This document shows, one piece after another, positions 1-9,647 of a stretch of 64,000 nt of DNA. Made by a program: the position numbers and the translations under genes. Origin of the DNA: Caldibacillus debilis DSM 16016 (GTDB lineage Bacteria > Bacillota > Bacilli > Bacillales > Caldibacillaceae); assembly GCF_000383875.1 (NCBI RefSeq), contig NZ_KB912880.1, positions 76,108 to 140,107 on the forward strand, written 5' to 3'. Position 1 is the first letter of the stretch. Each line of letters begins with the position of its first letter. A model generated the notes under the pieces. It was not told the origin of the DNA. It saw only the letters and a program-made list of their open reading frames with translations, and did no database searches.

Positions 1-159
1 ATTCTGCTGCACAACTGCGCCGTACCCAACGCCGCCGAACCGGATCGCCCGGCCTGCTCCGGAAAACCCTTCTGGCCGCTCTGTTGCTGCGCAGAAACGC
101 CGTGCCGCCGGTACCGGGCCTTGCCTTTTTTTCCCGACCGATCAATTTTCCCTATTTTA

Positions 160-187
160 TTGAAAGAGCAAAAAGCTATGTTATAAT
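160..187 (+). promoter_or_regulatory. Sigma-A promoter of tig
   Basis: TTGAAA at 160-165 and TATAAT at 182-187 are separated by 16 bases, about 95 bases upstream of the trigger factor start. It is the only good housekeeping promoter in the first 280 bases, and I see no gene in that stretch. Confidence 0.7.
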
Positions 188-280
188 GTAATGGTTGAGT
201 GATTCGAAATTTTACATAGACCGGGAAAACATCGATATAAAAGACAAACGGATGAAAACATAAGCTGGAGGGAAAAATAA

Positions 281-1567
281 ATGTCAGTGAAATGGGAAGT
301 TTTGGAAGGAAGCCGCGGGGAATTGACCGTGGAGGTGGATGCTGCCGAAGTCAATAAGGCCCTGGATGCGGCTTTCAAAAAAGTCGTAAAAAGCGTCAGC
401 GTTCCGGGGTTCCGGAAAGGAAAGGTCCCGCGGACCATTTTCGAAAAACGCTTCGGCGTGGAAGCATTATACCAGGATGCCTTGGATATCCTGCTTCCGG
501 ACGCCTACGCCAAAGCGGTGGAGGAAGCCGGGATTGAACCTGTATCGAGGCCGGAAATTGACATCGAACAGCTGGAAAAGGGAAAACCTCTCATCTTTAA
601 AGCGGTCGTCACCGTAAAACCGGAAGTCAAACTCGGGGAGTACAAAGGCCTGGAAGTGGAAAAAACGGATACGGAAGTCACCGACGAAGAAGTGGAAGAA
701 GAATTGAAAGCCCTGCAAAACCGCTATGCCGAGCTCGTCCTTAAGGAAGAAGGGGCGGCGAAGGAAGGGGACACGGTCGTCATCGATTTTGAAGGGTTTA
801 TCGACGGCGAGCCCTTTGAAGGCGGAAAGGCGGAAAATTATTCGTTGGAACTCGGTTCGAACCAATTTGTCCCCGGTTTCGAAGAACAATTGGTCGGAAC
901 TTCCGCGGGAGAGGAGAAGGAAATCGAAATCACCTTCCCGGAAGATTACCGCGTTTCCGAGCTGGCCGGGAAAAAGGCGAAATTCAAAGTCAAAGTCCAT
1001 GAAGTAAAGGAAAAGGTGCTGCCCGCCTTGGATGACGAATTTGCCAAAGACGTGGACGAAGAAGTGGAAACGCTGGAGGCCTTGAAGGAAAAAATCAAAA
1101 ACCGCCTGAAGGAAGACAAAGAACACCGGGCGAAACACATGCTGGAAAACGCGGTGATCGAAAAGGCCGCGGCCAACGCGGAAGTGGAAATCCCCGAGGT
1201 CATGATCGAAAACGAAGTGGAACGCATGTTCAATGATTTCAAACAAAGGCTGCAAATGGACAACATCAGCCTGGAACTTTATCAGCAGCTGACCGGCCAA
1301 AGCCCGGATGACATCAAGAAGCAAATGCGGGAGGATGCGGAAAAACGGGTCCGCGCCAATCTCGTGTTGGAAGCCATCGTGAAGGCGGAAAATATCGATG
1401 TCACGGAAGAAGAGCTGGAAAAAGAAGTGCAAAAAATGGCGGACCTCTACCGCATGACGGCGGATCAAGTGAAAGAGGCGCTCGGTTCGCTCGATTTCCT
1501 GAAAGAGGATATCAAGCTGAACAAAGCGGTTCAATTGCTTGTCGAACACAGCAAAACCGTGGCATAA
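281..1567 (+). CDS. tig: Trigger factor, ribosome-associated chaperone and prolyl isomerase
   Basis: Cytosolic chaperone that docks on the ribosome exit tunnel and assists folding of nascent chains. The 428-residue length is normal. The ribosome-binding signature GFRKGK is at residues 43-48. The central FKBP-type peptidyl-prolyl isomerase domain runs from about residue 160 to 245, including the stretch [20 protein letters not shown]. The rest is the helical C-terminal chaperone domain. The ATG is preceded by GGAGGGAAAAATAA. It lies upstream of clpX, as in B. subtilis, with a 260-base spacer containing a long hairpin, so the two are probably separately transcribed. Confidence 0.97.
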   Translation: MSVKWEVLEGSRGELTVEVDAAEVNKALDAAFKKVVKSVSVPGFRKGKVPRTIFEKRFGVEALYQDALDILLPDAYAKAVEEAGIEPVSRPEIDIEQLEKGKPLIFKAVVTVKPEVKLGEYKGLEVEKTDTEVTDEEVEEELKALQNRYAELVLKEEGAAKEGDTVVIDFEGFIDGEPFEGGKAENYSLELGSNQFVPGFEEQLVGTSAGEEKEIEITFPEDYRVSELAGKKAKFKVKVHEVKEKVLPALDDEFAKDVDEEVETLEALKEKIKNRLKEDKEHRAKHMLENAVIEKAAANAEVEIPEVMIENEVERMFNDFKQRLQMDNISLELYQQLTGQSPDDIKKQMREDAEKRVRANLVLEAIVKAENIDVTEEELEKEVQKMADLYRMTADQVKEALGSLDFLKEDIKLNKAVQLLVEHSKTVA

Positions 1568-1585
1568 TTTTCCACGGGGAATATG

Positions 1586-1634
1586 GGGATAACAACAGGG
1601 CGCGAGATGGATTTCGTGCCTTGTTTTATCCTTG
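1586..1634 (+). terminator. Hairpin after tig
   Basis: An imperfect stem pairs GGATAACAACAGGGCGCGA with TCGTGCCTTGTTTTATCC just after the tig stop. There is no long T-run, so it is a weak terminator candidate or a processing hairpin. Confidence 0.4.
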
Positions 1635-1757
1635 AAACCCTTTGCCCGGGGCCGGACCTCCATTGAATATTTTACCTTCATCCCGGTCGAGGGAATTGCG
1701 CAAGATATACATAACATCATTTTCCGGGAGCGTATGTTTTCTTTTATTCCGAAAAAT

Positions 1758-1767
1758 GTGATACAAT
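1758..1767 (+). promoter_or_regulatory. Extended -10 promoter of clpX
   Basis: TGATACAAT at 1759-1767 is an extended -10 element located about 75 bases upstream of the clpX start. No good -35 is visible at the usual distance, as is common with extended -10 promoters. Confidence 0.5.
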
Positions 1768-1840
1768 GCAAATACATAAACCGTGAGCATTTTTCCGGTT
1801 ACCGTGACCTCCAGGCAAAAATTTTGAAGGGGTGAATATT

Positions 1841-3094
1841 TTGTTTAAATTTAACGATGAAAAAGGTCAGGTGAAATGTTCCTTTTGCGGAAAAACCCAG
1901 GACCAAGTGCGTAAGCTCGTTGCCGGCCCGGGCGTTTATATATGCGATGAATGCATCGAACTGTGCACGGAGATCGTGGAGGAAGAACTTGGGAACGAGG
2001 AAGAATTCGATTTCAAGGAAGTGCCCAAACCTGCAGAGATCTACGATATTTTAAACGAATATGTCATCGGTCAGGACAGGGCGAAAAAGATCTTGTCGGT
2101 GGCCGTTTATAACCATTACAAACGGATCAGGACGAAAAGCAAGATCGACGACGTGGAACTTTCCAAAAGCAACATCTGCCTGATCGGGCCGACGGGAAGC
2201 GGGAAGACGCTTCTGGCGCAGACACTGGCCCGGATTTTGAACGTCCCCTTCGCGATCGCCGACGCCACCTCCTTGACGGAAGCGGGCTACGTGGGCGAAG
2301 ATGTGGAAAACATCCTGTTGAAGCTGATCCAGGCGGCCGATTATGACGTGGAAAAGGCCGAAAAAGGGATCATTTACATCGACGAGATCGATAAAATCGC
2401 CCGCAAATCGGAAAACCCGTCCATTACCCGGGACGTGTCGGGCGAAGGCGTCCAACAGGCTTTGCTGAAAATTTTGGAAGGCACCATCGCCAGCGTTCCT
2501 CCGCAAGGCGGAAGGAAACATCCCCATCAGGAATTCATCCAAATCGATACGACGAATATTTTGTTCATCTGCGGCGGCGCCTTCGACGGCCTGGAACAGA
2601 TCATCAAGCGCCGCATCGGCCAGAAGGTCATCGGTTTCGGCACGGAATCGACCAAAAACGTGGACGACAAGGATTTGCTTTCGAAGGTGTTGCCCGAGGA
2701 CTTGCTGAAATTCGGCTTGATCCCCGAATTTATCGGCCGCCTGCCCGTCATTGCCACGTTGGAAAGCCTGGACGAACAGGCGCTGGTCGACATCTTGACG
2801 AAGCCGAGAAATGCCATCGTGAAGCAATTCCAAAAGATGCTCGAACTCGACAATGTGGAACTGGAGTTCGAAAAGAGCGCGCTGCAGGCCATTGCCAAAA
2901 AGGCGATGGAACGGAAAACGGGCGCCCGCGGTTTGCGTTCGATCGTCGAAAATCTCCTCTTGGACGTCATGTTTGAACTTCCGTCGCGGAAAGATATCGT
3001 CAAATGCGTCATTACCGAAGAATGCGTAACCGAGCAAAAACAGCCGCTTCTCGTGATGAAAGACGGAACGGTGGTCAATAAGGAATCGGCTTAA
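1841..3094 (+). CDS. clpX: ATP-dependent unfoldase ClpX
   Basis: AAA+ unfoldase that feeds substrates to the ClpP peptidase. The N-terminal zinc-binding domain has Cys13, Cys16, Cys35 and Cys38 (CSFC and CDEC). The Walker A motif GPTGSGKT and Walker B YIDEIDKI follow, then the AAA small domain. I choose the TTG at 1841, giving 417 aa. It gives the conserved start MFKFN, and the Shine-Dalgarno sequence AAGGGGTGA lies just upstream at 1828-1835. A GTG at 1832 would fall inside that ribosome-binding site. It sits between tig and lonB as in B. subtilis and ends at a strong terminator. Confidence 0.97.
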   Translation: MFKFNDEKGQVKCSFCGKTQDQVRKLVAGPGVYICDECIELCTEIVEEELGNEEEFDFKEVPKPAEIYDILNEYVIGQDRAKKILSVAVYNHYKRIRTKSKIDDVELSKSNICLIGPTGSGKTLLAQTLARILNVPFAIADATSLTEAGYVGEDVENILLKLIQAADYDVEKAEKGIIYIDEIDKIARKSENPSITRDVSGEGVQQALLKILEGTIASVPPQGGRKHPHQEFIQIDTTNILFICGGAFDGLEQIIKRRIGQKVIGFGTESTKNVDDKDLLSKVLPEDLLKFGLIPEFIGRLPVIATLESLDEQALVDILTKPRNAIVKQFQKMLELDNVELEFEKSALQAIAKKAMERKTGARGLRSIVENLLLDVMFELPSRKDIVKCVITEECVTEQKQPLLVMKDGTVVNKESA

Positions 3095-3112
3095 GCCTAA
3101 AAAATCAGAATT

Positions 3113-3140
3113 CGGCCAAATCGGCCGCTTTTTTTTTTCG
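3113..3140 (+). terminator. Rho-independent terminator of clpX
   Basis: CGGCC and GGCCG form a short GC stem with loop AAATC, followed by an uninterrupted run of about ten T, 20-45 bases after the clpX stop. Confidence 0.85.
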
Positions 3141-3260
3141 CCGCCACCGATCGGAAAGAAGAAAAAGGCCCCGCGGGCCATTCCCCGGATCCCTTGGCGG
3201 GCGGAATCGGGGCCGTCCGTTCCCCGTTCTATTTTCAGAAAGTTTCCCTTTGGAGCTTTT

Positions 3261-3290
3261 GTTTATTCCTTTCCCTCCGGGGGGATACTA
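3261..3290 (+). promoter_or_regulatory. Sigma-F promoter of lonB
   Basis: GTTTA at 3261-3265 and GGGGATACTA at 3281-3290 are separated by exactly 15 bases. This fits every position of the B. subtilis sigma-F consensus GYWTA-N15-GGNRANAMTR. It lies 37 bases upstream of lonB, whose B. subtilis ortholog is a forespore sigma-F gene. The match is seen directly; use in the forespore is inferred. Confidence 0.8.
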
Positions 3291-3326
3291 TCGGATAAAA
3301 AGGAATTCGGGCTGGAGGGAAAAGGA

Positions 3327-5003
3327 ATGGATATTGCAAGCGTCGCGTTATTGATCCAACTTTTTTTCGGGATCGTCATCGGTTTATATTTTTGGAACTT
3401 GTTAAAAAACCAGCGCACGCAAAAAATTACCATCGACAAGGAATCGCGGAAAGAGATGGAGCAGCTGCGGAAAATGCGGGCCATATCGCTGACGATGCCG
3501 CTTTCGGAAATGGTGCGGCCGTCCCGTTTTTCGGAAATCATCGGCCAGGAAGACGGGATCAAGGCGCTGAAGGCGGCCCTGTGCGGTCCGAATCCCCAGC
3601 ATGTGATCATCTACGGCCCGCCCGGCGTGGGAAAAACGGCGGCCGCCCGGCTCGTTCTCGAGGAAGCGAAAAAAAACGAAAAATCCCCCTTCGGAGAAAA
3701 TGCCGCCTTTGTTGAATTGGATGCGACGACCGCCCGATTCGACGAAAGGGGAATCGCCGATCCGTTGATCGGCTCCGTCCATGATCCGATCTACCAGGGG
3801 GCGGGGGCGATGGGCCAGGCGGGGATTCCCCAGCCGAAACAGGGGGCGGTGACCCATGCCCACGGCGGCATCTTGTTTATCGATGAGATCGGGGAATTGC
3901 ATCCGATCCAAATGAATAAATTATTAAAGGTTTTGGAAGACCGGAAAGTGTTTTTGGAAAGCGCCTACTACAGCGAGGAAAACACGCAGATCCCCAATTA
4001 CATCCACGATATCTTCCAAAACGGCCTTCCCGCCGACTTCCGCCTGGTCGGCGCCACGACGAGAAGCCCGGAAGAAATCCCTCCCGCCATCCGCTCCCGG
4101 TGCATGGAAATCTTTTTCCGGGAACTGGAACCGGATGAAATTCTCGAAGTGGCAAAGAAGGCGTTGGACAAAGTCCAATTGACGGCGGGCGAAAAGGGCT
4201 TGCGCCTGATCTCCCAATACGCGAAGAACGGAAGGGAAGCGGTCAATATCGTCCAGATCGGGGCCGGGCTGGCCATCAACGAAGGGCGGAACTTCATCAG
4301 GGACGACGACATCGAATGGATCATCCACTCCAGCCGCCTCGCCCCGAGGGTGGAAAAACGGATCCACGGGCGCCCCGAAGTCGGCTTGGTCAACGGCATG
4401 GCCGTTTACGGGGCGAGCGGCGGGACTTTGCTGGAAATCGAAGCGACGGTCATCCCCGCGGTGAAAAAGGGGACGGTGAACATCACCGGCATCGTGGAAG
4501 AGGAGAGCATCGGCGAGCAGGGAAAATCGGTCCGGCGGAAGAGCCTGGTGAAGAGTTCCATCGAAAACGCGATCACCGTTTTGCGCACCTTCGGCGTCCC
4601 CGCGGACGAATACGACATCCACGTCAATTTTCCCGGCGGGATGCCCGTGGACGGCCCTTCCGCGGGAGTGGCCCTGGCGTCGGCCATCTATTCCGCGATT
4701 TATAAGATCCCCGTGGACAACCGGGTGGCGATGACCGGAGAAATCAGCGTCCACGGCAAGGTCAAACCGGTGGGCGGCATTTACGAAAAGGTAAGGGCGG
4801 CGAAGAAGGCGGGCGCCAAAAAGGTCATTGTCCCGAAAGGGAATGATCAGGCCCTTTTAAAAAACATAGACGGCGTGGAAATTGTTCCTGTGGAAACGAT
4901 CACGGAAGTTTTCAAACACGCCTTCCCCATGACAGGGGAGAAGCCGGGGACGGAGGTCCGCGACGCCTTTTCCGCCCCCGATCCGCACAAAAAAACGATT
5001 TAG
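3327..5003 (+). CDS. lonB: Forespore Lon-type protease LonB
   Basis: ATP-dependent serine protease of the Lon family, membrane-tethered and made in the forespore in B. subtilis. It has a hydrophobic N-terminal segment (about residues 5-27) instead of the large LON substrate domain. The AAA module has Walker A GPPGVGKT at 97-104 and Walker B FIDEIGE at about 184-190. The C-terminal protease domain has the Ser-Lys dyad at Ser445 (in DGPSAG) and Lys488 (in GGIYEK); the 43-residue spacing is that of E. coli Lon. The length of 558 aa matches LonB (about 550), not LonA. The ATG follows GGAGGGAAAAGGA. It has its own sigma-F promoter and terminator, so it is a monocistronic insert between clpX and lonA. 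Confidence 0.95.
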   Translation: MDIASVALLIQLFFGIVIGLYFWNLLKNQRTQKITIDKESRKEMEQLRKMRAISLTMPLSEMVRPSRFSEIIGQEDGIKALKAALCGPNPQHVIIYGPPGVGKTAAARLVLEEAKKNEKSPFGENAAFVELDATTARFDERGIADPLIGSVHDPIYQGAGAMGQAGIPQPKQGAVTHAHGGILFIDEIGELHPIQMNKLLKVLEDRKVFLESAYYSEENTQIPNYIHDIFQNGLPADFRLVGATTRSPEEIPPAIRSRCMEIFFRELEPDEILEVAKKALDKVQLTAGEKGLRLISQYAKNGREAVNIVQIGAGLAINEGRNFIRDDDIEWIIHSSRLAPRVEKRIHGRPEVGLVNGMAVYGASGGTLLEIEATVIPAVKKGTVNITGIVEEESIGEQGKSVRRKSLVKSSIENAITVLRTFGVPADEYDIHVNFPGGMPVDGPSAGVALASAIYSAIYKIPVDNRVAMTGEISVHGKVKPVGGIYEKVRAAKKAGAKKVIVPKGNDQALLKNIDGVEIVPVETITEVFKHAFPMTGEKPGTEVRDAFSAPDPHKKTI

Positions 5004-5114
5004 TTTCCCGCTTCAAGAAAAGGGATGGATCGCGGGGAAAGGCGGACTTTTCCCGGAAGGCGGGTCCGGGCCGGACCGGGCGGACCGGGAAAAGGGGCGC
5101 CGGACTGGTTTTTC

Positions 5115-5158
5115 GACGGCTGACGAAGGGGAGAAACCCGTCAGTTCGTCCTTTTTTT
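5115..5158 (+). terminator. Terminator of lonB
   Basis: GACGGCTGACG pairs with CGTCAGTTCGTC across a 13-base loop and is followed by seven T. Confidence 0.8.
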
Positions 5159-5281
5159 GCGGCGTTTTTTCGGGTGTTGTAAATAGACAGTTTCCAAAGA
5201 ATCAGTTAATATTTGTATAAAGAAAGACGGAGGAAATGAAGGGAAGATCGATTTTTTCGACTGTTGAATGGAGGTTTTCAA

Positions 5282-7600
5282 ATGAGTTCGCAACAAAAGA
5301 CCATAGTACCCCTTCTTCCGTTGAGAGGCATCCTCGTTTTTCCGGCGACTGTCCTGCACCTGGATGTCGGCAGGGAAAAATCGATTCAAGCGCTGGAAAG
5401 GGCGATGATCGGCGAGCATTTCATCTTTCTGACGACGCAAAAGGAAGTCTCCATCGACGACCCGACGAAAGACGACATGTACCCGGTCGGGACGTTGTCC
5501 AAAGTGAAGCAGATGCTGAAACTTCCGAACGGCACCATCCGGGTGCTCGTGGAAGGATTGAAGAGAGGAAAAATCGAACGGTTTTTAAAAACGGATAGAT
5601 ATTTTGAAGTGGAAATTACCACCTATGAGAACGAAGGCGGGCACGATCTGGAAGAAGAAGCGTTAGTGCGCACGGTGCTCGATTATTTCGAACAATACAT
5701 ACGCCTTTCGAAAAAGATTTCCTTCGAGACCTTCACCTCGATCCAGGACATCGACGAACCCGGGAGGATGGCCGATCTCATCGCCTCCCACATGCCTTTG
5801 AAATTGAAGGAAAAACAGGAGCTGCTGGAAACCTTCGACGTGAAAGAGCGGCTGCAGCGGCTGGTCAATATTTTGCACAACGAGAAGGAAGTCATCCAGC
5901 TGGAGCGGAAAATCGGCCAGCGCGTGAAAAAGGCGATGGAGCGGACCCAGAAGGAGTATTATTTGCGCGAGCAGATGAAGGCCATTCAAAAGGAGCTGGG
6001 CGAAAAGGAAGGAAAGTTCGGGGAAGTCGAAGAGCTGCGGGAAAAGATCATGAAGGCCGACATGCCCGAACATGTGTTGAATACGGCCTTGCGGGAACTG
6101 GACCGCTATGAAAAGATGCCGAGCACTTCCGCGGAAAGCTCCGTCATCCGCACCTACATCGATTGGCTCATTTCCCTACCGTGGAAAAAGATGACGAAGG
6201 ACGACCTCGATCTGAAAAAGGCGGAACGGATTTTGAACGAGGACCATTACGGATTGGACAAGGTCAAGGAAAGGGTTCTCGAATATTTGGCCGTGCAGAA
6301 ACTGACCCGGTCGTTAAAAGGCCCCATCCTTTGCCTCGTCGGTCCTCCCGGGGTCGGGAAAACCAGCCTCGCCCGCTCGATCGCCCGGGCCTTGAACCGC
6401 AATTTTGTCCGCATTTCCCTCGGGGGCGTCCGCGATGAATCGGAGATCCGCGGACACAGGAGGACCTATGTCGGCGCGATGCCGGGCCGGATCATCCAAG
6501 GGATGCGGAAGGCGGGAACGGTCAACCCGGTCTTCCTGCTCGATGAAATCGACAAAATGGCCAGCGATTTCCGCGGGGATCCGGCCGCCTCCCTTTTGGA
6601 AGTCCTGGACCCGGAACAAAACAAGAATTTCAGCGACCACTATATCGAAGAGCCCTATGATTTGTCGAAGGTGATGTTTATCGCGACGGCAAACAATGCG
6701 GCCGCCATTCCCGAACCGCTGCTCGACCGGATGGAAGTCATTGCCATTCCCGGCTATACGGAGATCGAAAAATTACATATCGCCAAGGATTATCTGCTGA
6801 AAAAGCAATTGAAGGAACACGGCCTGACCAAAGGGCAGCTGCAAATCCGCGAAGACGGGATCCAGCAGATCATCCGCTATTATACGAGGGAGGCGGGCGT
6901 CCGGGGATTGGAGCGGCAGATCGCCTCCATCTGCCGGAAGACGGCCAAGATCATCATCGCCGGCGAGAAAAAGCGGGTCGTTGTCACGAAGAACCGGGTT
7001 GCCGAGTTTTTGGGCAAACCCCTCTACCGTTACGGCCGCGCCGAACAGGAAGATCAGGTCGGGGTGGCGACCGGCCTCGCCTTTACGGTGTTCGGCGGCG
7101 ACACGCTGCAAATCGAAGTCTCTTTGGCGCCCGGAAAAGGCAAATTGGTGCTGACGGGAAAGCTCGGGGACGTCATGAAGGAGTCCGCCCAGGCCGCTTT
7201 GAGCTACATCCGTTCCTCGGCGGAAAAGCTCGGTGTGGATAAGGATTTTTATGAAAAATATGATATCCACATCCACGTGCCGGAGGGCGCCGTGCCGAAA
7301 GACGGCCCTTCCGCCGGCATCACCATCGCCACCGCCCTCGTCTCCGCATTGACCGGAAAGAAAGTGCGGAAAGAAGTCGGCATGACCGGGGAGATCACGT
7401 TAAGGGGAAGGGTGCTGCCGATCGGCGGACTGAAGGAGAAAACGCTGAGCGCCCACCGGGCGGGGCTTTCCACCGTCATCCTGCCGAAGGATAACGAAAA
7501 GGATTTGGACGACATCCCCGAAAGCGTCCGCAACGATTTGAACTTCATCCTCGTTTCCCATGTGGATGAAGTGCTAAGGCATTCCCTGCTGGAAAATTAG
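5282..7600 (+). CDS. lonA: ATP-dependent protease La (LonA)
   Basis: Cytosolic Lon protease that degrades misfolded and regulatory proteins. The N-terminal LON substrate domain covers about residues 1-200, followed by a coiled-coil stretch. The AAA domain has Walker A GPPGVGKT at 354-361. The protease domain carries Ser677 (DGPSAG) and Lys720 (GGLKEK). The ATG at 5282 is chosen because GGAGG lies at 5271-5275; a TTG 18 bases upstream would precede that site. This gives 772 aa, close to B. subtilis LonA (774). ysxC follows within about 45 bases, so the two are probably co-transcribed. A possible promoter is TTCCAA-N18-TATAAA ending at 5221. No CtsR operator is evident. Confidence 0.97.
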   Translation: MSSQQKTIVPLLPLRGILVFPATVLHLDVGREKSIQALERAMIGEHFIFLTTQKEVSIDDPTKDDMYPVGTLSKVKQMLKLPNGTIRVLVEGLKRGKIERFLKTDRYFEVEITTYENEGGHDLEEEALVRTVLDYFEQYIRLSKKISFETFTSIQDIDEPGRMADLIASHMPLKLKEKQELLETFDVKERLQRLVNILHNEKEVIQLERKIGQRVKKAMERTQKEYYLREQMKAIQKELGEKEGKFGEVEELREKIMKADMPEHVLNTALRELDRYEKMPSTSAESSVIRTYIDWLISLPWKKMTKDDLDLKKAERILNEDHYGLDKVKERVLEYLAVQKLTRSLKGPILCLVGPPGVGKTSLARSIARALNRNFVRISLGGVRDESEIRGHRRTYVGAMPGRIIQGMRKAGTVNPVFLLDEIDKMASDFRGDPAASLLEVLDPEQNKNFSDHYIEEPYDLSKVMFIATANNAAAIPEPLLDRMEVIAIPGYTEIEKLHIAKDYLLKKQLKEHGLTKGQLQIREDGIQQIIRYYTREAGVRGLERQIASICRKTAKIIIAGEKKRVVVTKNRVAEFLGKPLYRYGRAEQEDQVGVATGLAFTVFGGDTLQIEVSLAPGKGKLVLTGKLGDVMKESAQAALSYIRSSAEKLGVDKDFYEKYDIHIHVPEGAVPKDGPSAGITIATALVSALTGKKVRKEVGMTGEITLRGRVLPIGGLKEKTLSAHRAGLSTVILPKDNEKDLDDIPESVRNDLNFILVSHVDEVLRHSLLEN

Positions 7601-7645
7601 CTTCCGCCCCGAAGGGCGAAGATGGAGAAGCGGTTGGTGAAAACG

Positions 7646-8230
7646 ATGATCGTAAAAGATGCCCAATTTATTATCAGCGCGGTATCGGAAAAACAGTATC
7701 CCGAAGGTTCCCTGCCCGAAATCGCCATGGCCGGACGCTCCAACGTCGGGAAATCGTCCTTTATCAATCGGATGACCAACAGGAAAAAATTGGCGAAAAC
7801 CTCATCCAAACCGGGCAGGACGCAAACCTTGAATTATTATTTGATCAACAACCGGTTTTATTTCGTCGACGTCCCCGGCTACGGCTACGCCGCCGTTTCC
7901 AAAAAGGAGCGGCGGTCCTGGGGGAAGATGATCGAAAACTACCTGCTGGGGAGAAAACAGCTGAAGGGCGTCGTCCTTCTGCTCGATATTCGCCACGAAC
8001 CCACCGGGGATGACTGCCTGATGTATCAATTTTTAAAACATTGCCGCATCCCCGTCGTCGTCATCGCCACGAAGGCGGATAAAATTTCCAAAGGAAAACA
8101 TGCCAAGCACGTCAAGATCATCCGGGAAAAGCTGCAGGCGGACCCGGAGGACATGGTCATCCCCTTTTCCGCCGAAACGGGGATCGGAAAGGACGAGGCG
8201 TGGAAAGCGATCGAGAACTTGCTGGATTGA
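7646..8230 (+). CDS. ysxC: Ribosome biogenesis GTP-binding protein YsxC/EngB
   Basis: Essential small GTPase needed for late 50S ribosomal subunit assembly. The G1 loop GRSNVGKSS, the G3 motif DVPGYG and the G4 motif TKAD are all present in order. The ATG at 7646 (start MIVKDAQF) gives 194 aa, the usual length, with GGTGA upstream. An earlier in-frame ATG at 7622 would add eight residues and cannot be excluded. It directly follows lonA, as in B. subtilis. Confidence 0.95.
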   Translation: MIVKDAQFIISAVSEKQYPEGSLPEIAMAGRSNVGKSSFINRMTNRKKLAKTSSKPGRTQTLNYYLINNRFYFVDVPGYGYAAVSKKERRSWGKMIENYLLGRKQLKGVVLLLDIRHEPTGDDCLMYQFLKHCRIPVVVIATKADKISKGKHAKHVKIIREKLQADPEDMVIPFSAETGIGKDEAWKAIENLLD

Positions 8231-8688
8231 GGCGGCACGATACGTTTCCGGAAGCGGTCCGCCCGGCCCTCCGGCGCAGGCGCATCCAGGCGGGGCGGAA
8301 GACATCCCCGACCCGGTTTTCCCGGGGATCCTTTCCGGCGCAAAAGGGTTGCTCCTCTCCCTTCCCGCCGCTTCTGAAGCGCCCGGGTTTCCCGTGTTAA
8401 ACAGCCGTTTTTCTTTTTTGCCGGACGGGAAGGGGTCCGAAGCCGGCCGCAAAGGGAAGGGCTCCTTCGCCGTCCGGTCCGGCCATGCGCCTGACAAAAC
8501 CGATCGCTTTGACCGGAAAACCCCGAAGCCGGTTTTTATTTCATAAAAAAACCGGATCCGGGAAGCGGGAGCCCCGTATTCCGGCTTCATAAGCATTCAT
8601 CGGTGAAAGGTCCGGCGCGGACCTTTGGAGAAGATTGGGCAGGCCGGCGAGCGGACGTCCCGCTCCCGGCTTTCCTTTTTCCACCTGT
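8231..8688. other. Gene-free spacer with one symmetric hairpin
   Basis: About 460 GC-rich bases between ysxC and the minus-strand membrane gene. The only structure I can support is CCGGTTTTT at 8529-8537 facing AAAAAAACCGG at 8544-8554. It has an A/T-rich stem top and could act as a bidirectional terminator between convergent genes. No convincing coding potential. Confidence 0.5.
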
Positions 8689-9171
8689 TCATTTTCTCTT
8701 GAAGAGAAGGAAATAGAGCCCGATGGCGATCAAAGCCAAGGGCAAAAAAGAGGAAAGCTGGACGATTTGATTTTCGATCCTGCCGAAGAGATCCAAAATT
8801 TTTCCGTAGAAAAGCTGAAAGACGGCGATCGTAAAGAACAGCCAGCCGTAAAGCAAGCCCTTTTTCGTTTTCAAATGGAGCAGGAAAAATCCGAAGGCGA
8901 TGATCAGGAAATAGATGCCGGTATCATTCGCCTCCAGGGAAAAATAGCGGGCGGCGTGGAAATGGGCGCCGATCCCGGCGAGGATCACCCCGGGCAGGAT
9001 CATCTCGTAATCTTTTCCCGAATAGGCGTGGATCAAAAAGGCGGCGCCGATGATCAATAAAATCGTGGGCCAAGTAAAAACGGGAAAGGGCGGGTGGTAG
9101 GATGAATGCTGAAAGAAGGCATAAAGTCCGAAACCGATGAGCACGGCGCCCGGAAACCAATTTCCTTTCAT
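8689..9171 (-). CDS. Small multi-pass membrane protein, LiaF/DUF5668-like N-terminus
   Basis: Predicted integral membrane protein of 160 aa with about five or six hydrophobic segments. It starts MKGNWFPGAVLIGFGLYAFF and ends in the basic tail FKRK. The N-terminal pair of short helices resembles the LiaI/LiaF-type transmembrane module found in Bacillus envelope-stress proteins; this family link is tentative. The ATG at 9171 is about ten bases from GGAAAGG. A TTG three codons upstream is too close to that site. It is divergent from hemA and convergent with ysxC. I cannot assign a function. Confidence 0.75.
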   Translation of the reverse strand: MKGNWFPGAVLIGFGLYAFFQHSSYHPPFPVFTWPTILLIIGAAFLIHAYSGKDYEMILPGVILAGIGAHFHAARYFSLEANDTGIYFLIIAFGFFLLHLKTKKGLLYGWLFFTIAVFQLFYGKILDLFGRIENQIVQLSSFLPLALIAIGLYFLLFKRK

Positions 9172-9560
9172 TTGCGACAAACCTTTCCGTTAAAATGGGG
9201 TTGCTTCTTTCTTTTGGAAAAATAAAGGATCTGTCCTCCATTTGTCAATGGGCGGCCATAGGCTTTCCCGTGCGCGGCCGCCGCGGCGGCTTTATGAAAG
9301 CCTTTTCGCGGATCCGGATCTCTCCGGACCGGCAGCCCGGGGACAAGTGCCGATTTAGAGAAAAGCTATTTCTATTGCCGGGACGGTCCGGAAACCGGCG
9401 GTCGCCGGATCCGACTTTAACAGAAAAAGATATTTTTATTATAGTCCTTCTGTTTTTTCCGGCAACCCGCTTTTCTCGCTTCCGCCCTTTTCCCGGCCGG
9501 GGACGGCGGACGGATCATTCGGGTTCGATTTTGAAAAATTTTCATAATCTGTTCATAAAC
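9172..9560. other. Divergent spacer upstream of hemA
   Basis: About 390 GC-rich bases with no supported gene, including a run of CG-rich palindromes (GCGGCCGCCGCGGC at about 9277-9290). The last 100 bases before hemA turn AT-rich and hold the promoter described separately. Confidence 0.5.
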
Positions 9561-9569
9561 TTGTAAAAA

Positions 9570-9593
9570 TAATAATGATTTTAATGTTATACT
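9570..9593 (+). promoter_or_regulatory. hemA promoter with PerR-like box
   Basis: TGTTATACT (extended -10, TATACT at 9588-9593) lies 55 bases upstream of hemA. Immediately upstream, TAATAATGATTTTAA at 9570-9584 matches 12 of 14 defined positions of the PerR box TTATAATNATTATAA. It matches a Fur box at 11 of 14. PerR represses the hemA operon in B. subtilis, so peroxide control of haem synthesis is probably conserved here. Confidence 0.7.
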
Positions 9594-9647
9594 TACTATT
9601 GATTGAGGTTGAACAACGGAACAGGACGAACTACGGGGTGATTGAAA

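Noticed and set aside
467-1777. Long minus-strand open frame of 436 codons across tig
   Set aside because: It mirrors the trigger factor frame, is rich in Phe/His/Gln as antisense frames of Lys/Glu-rich genes are, and has no ribosome site or family pattern.
9277-9290. CG-rich palindromes as a replication or recombination site
   Set aside because: Similar short GC palindromes occur in many spacers of this genome; no iterons, DnaA boxes or recombinase gene nearby.
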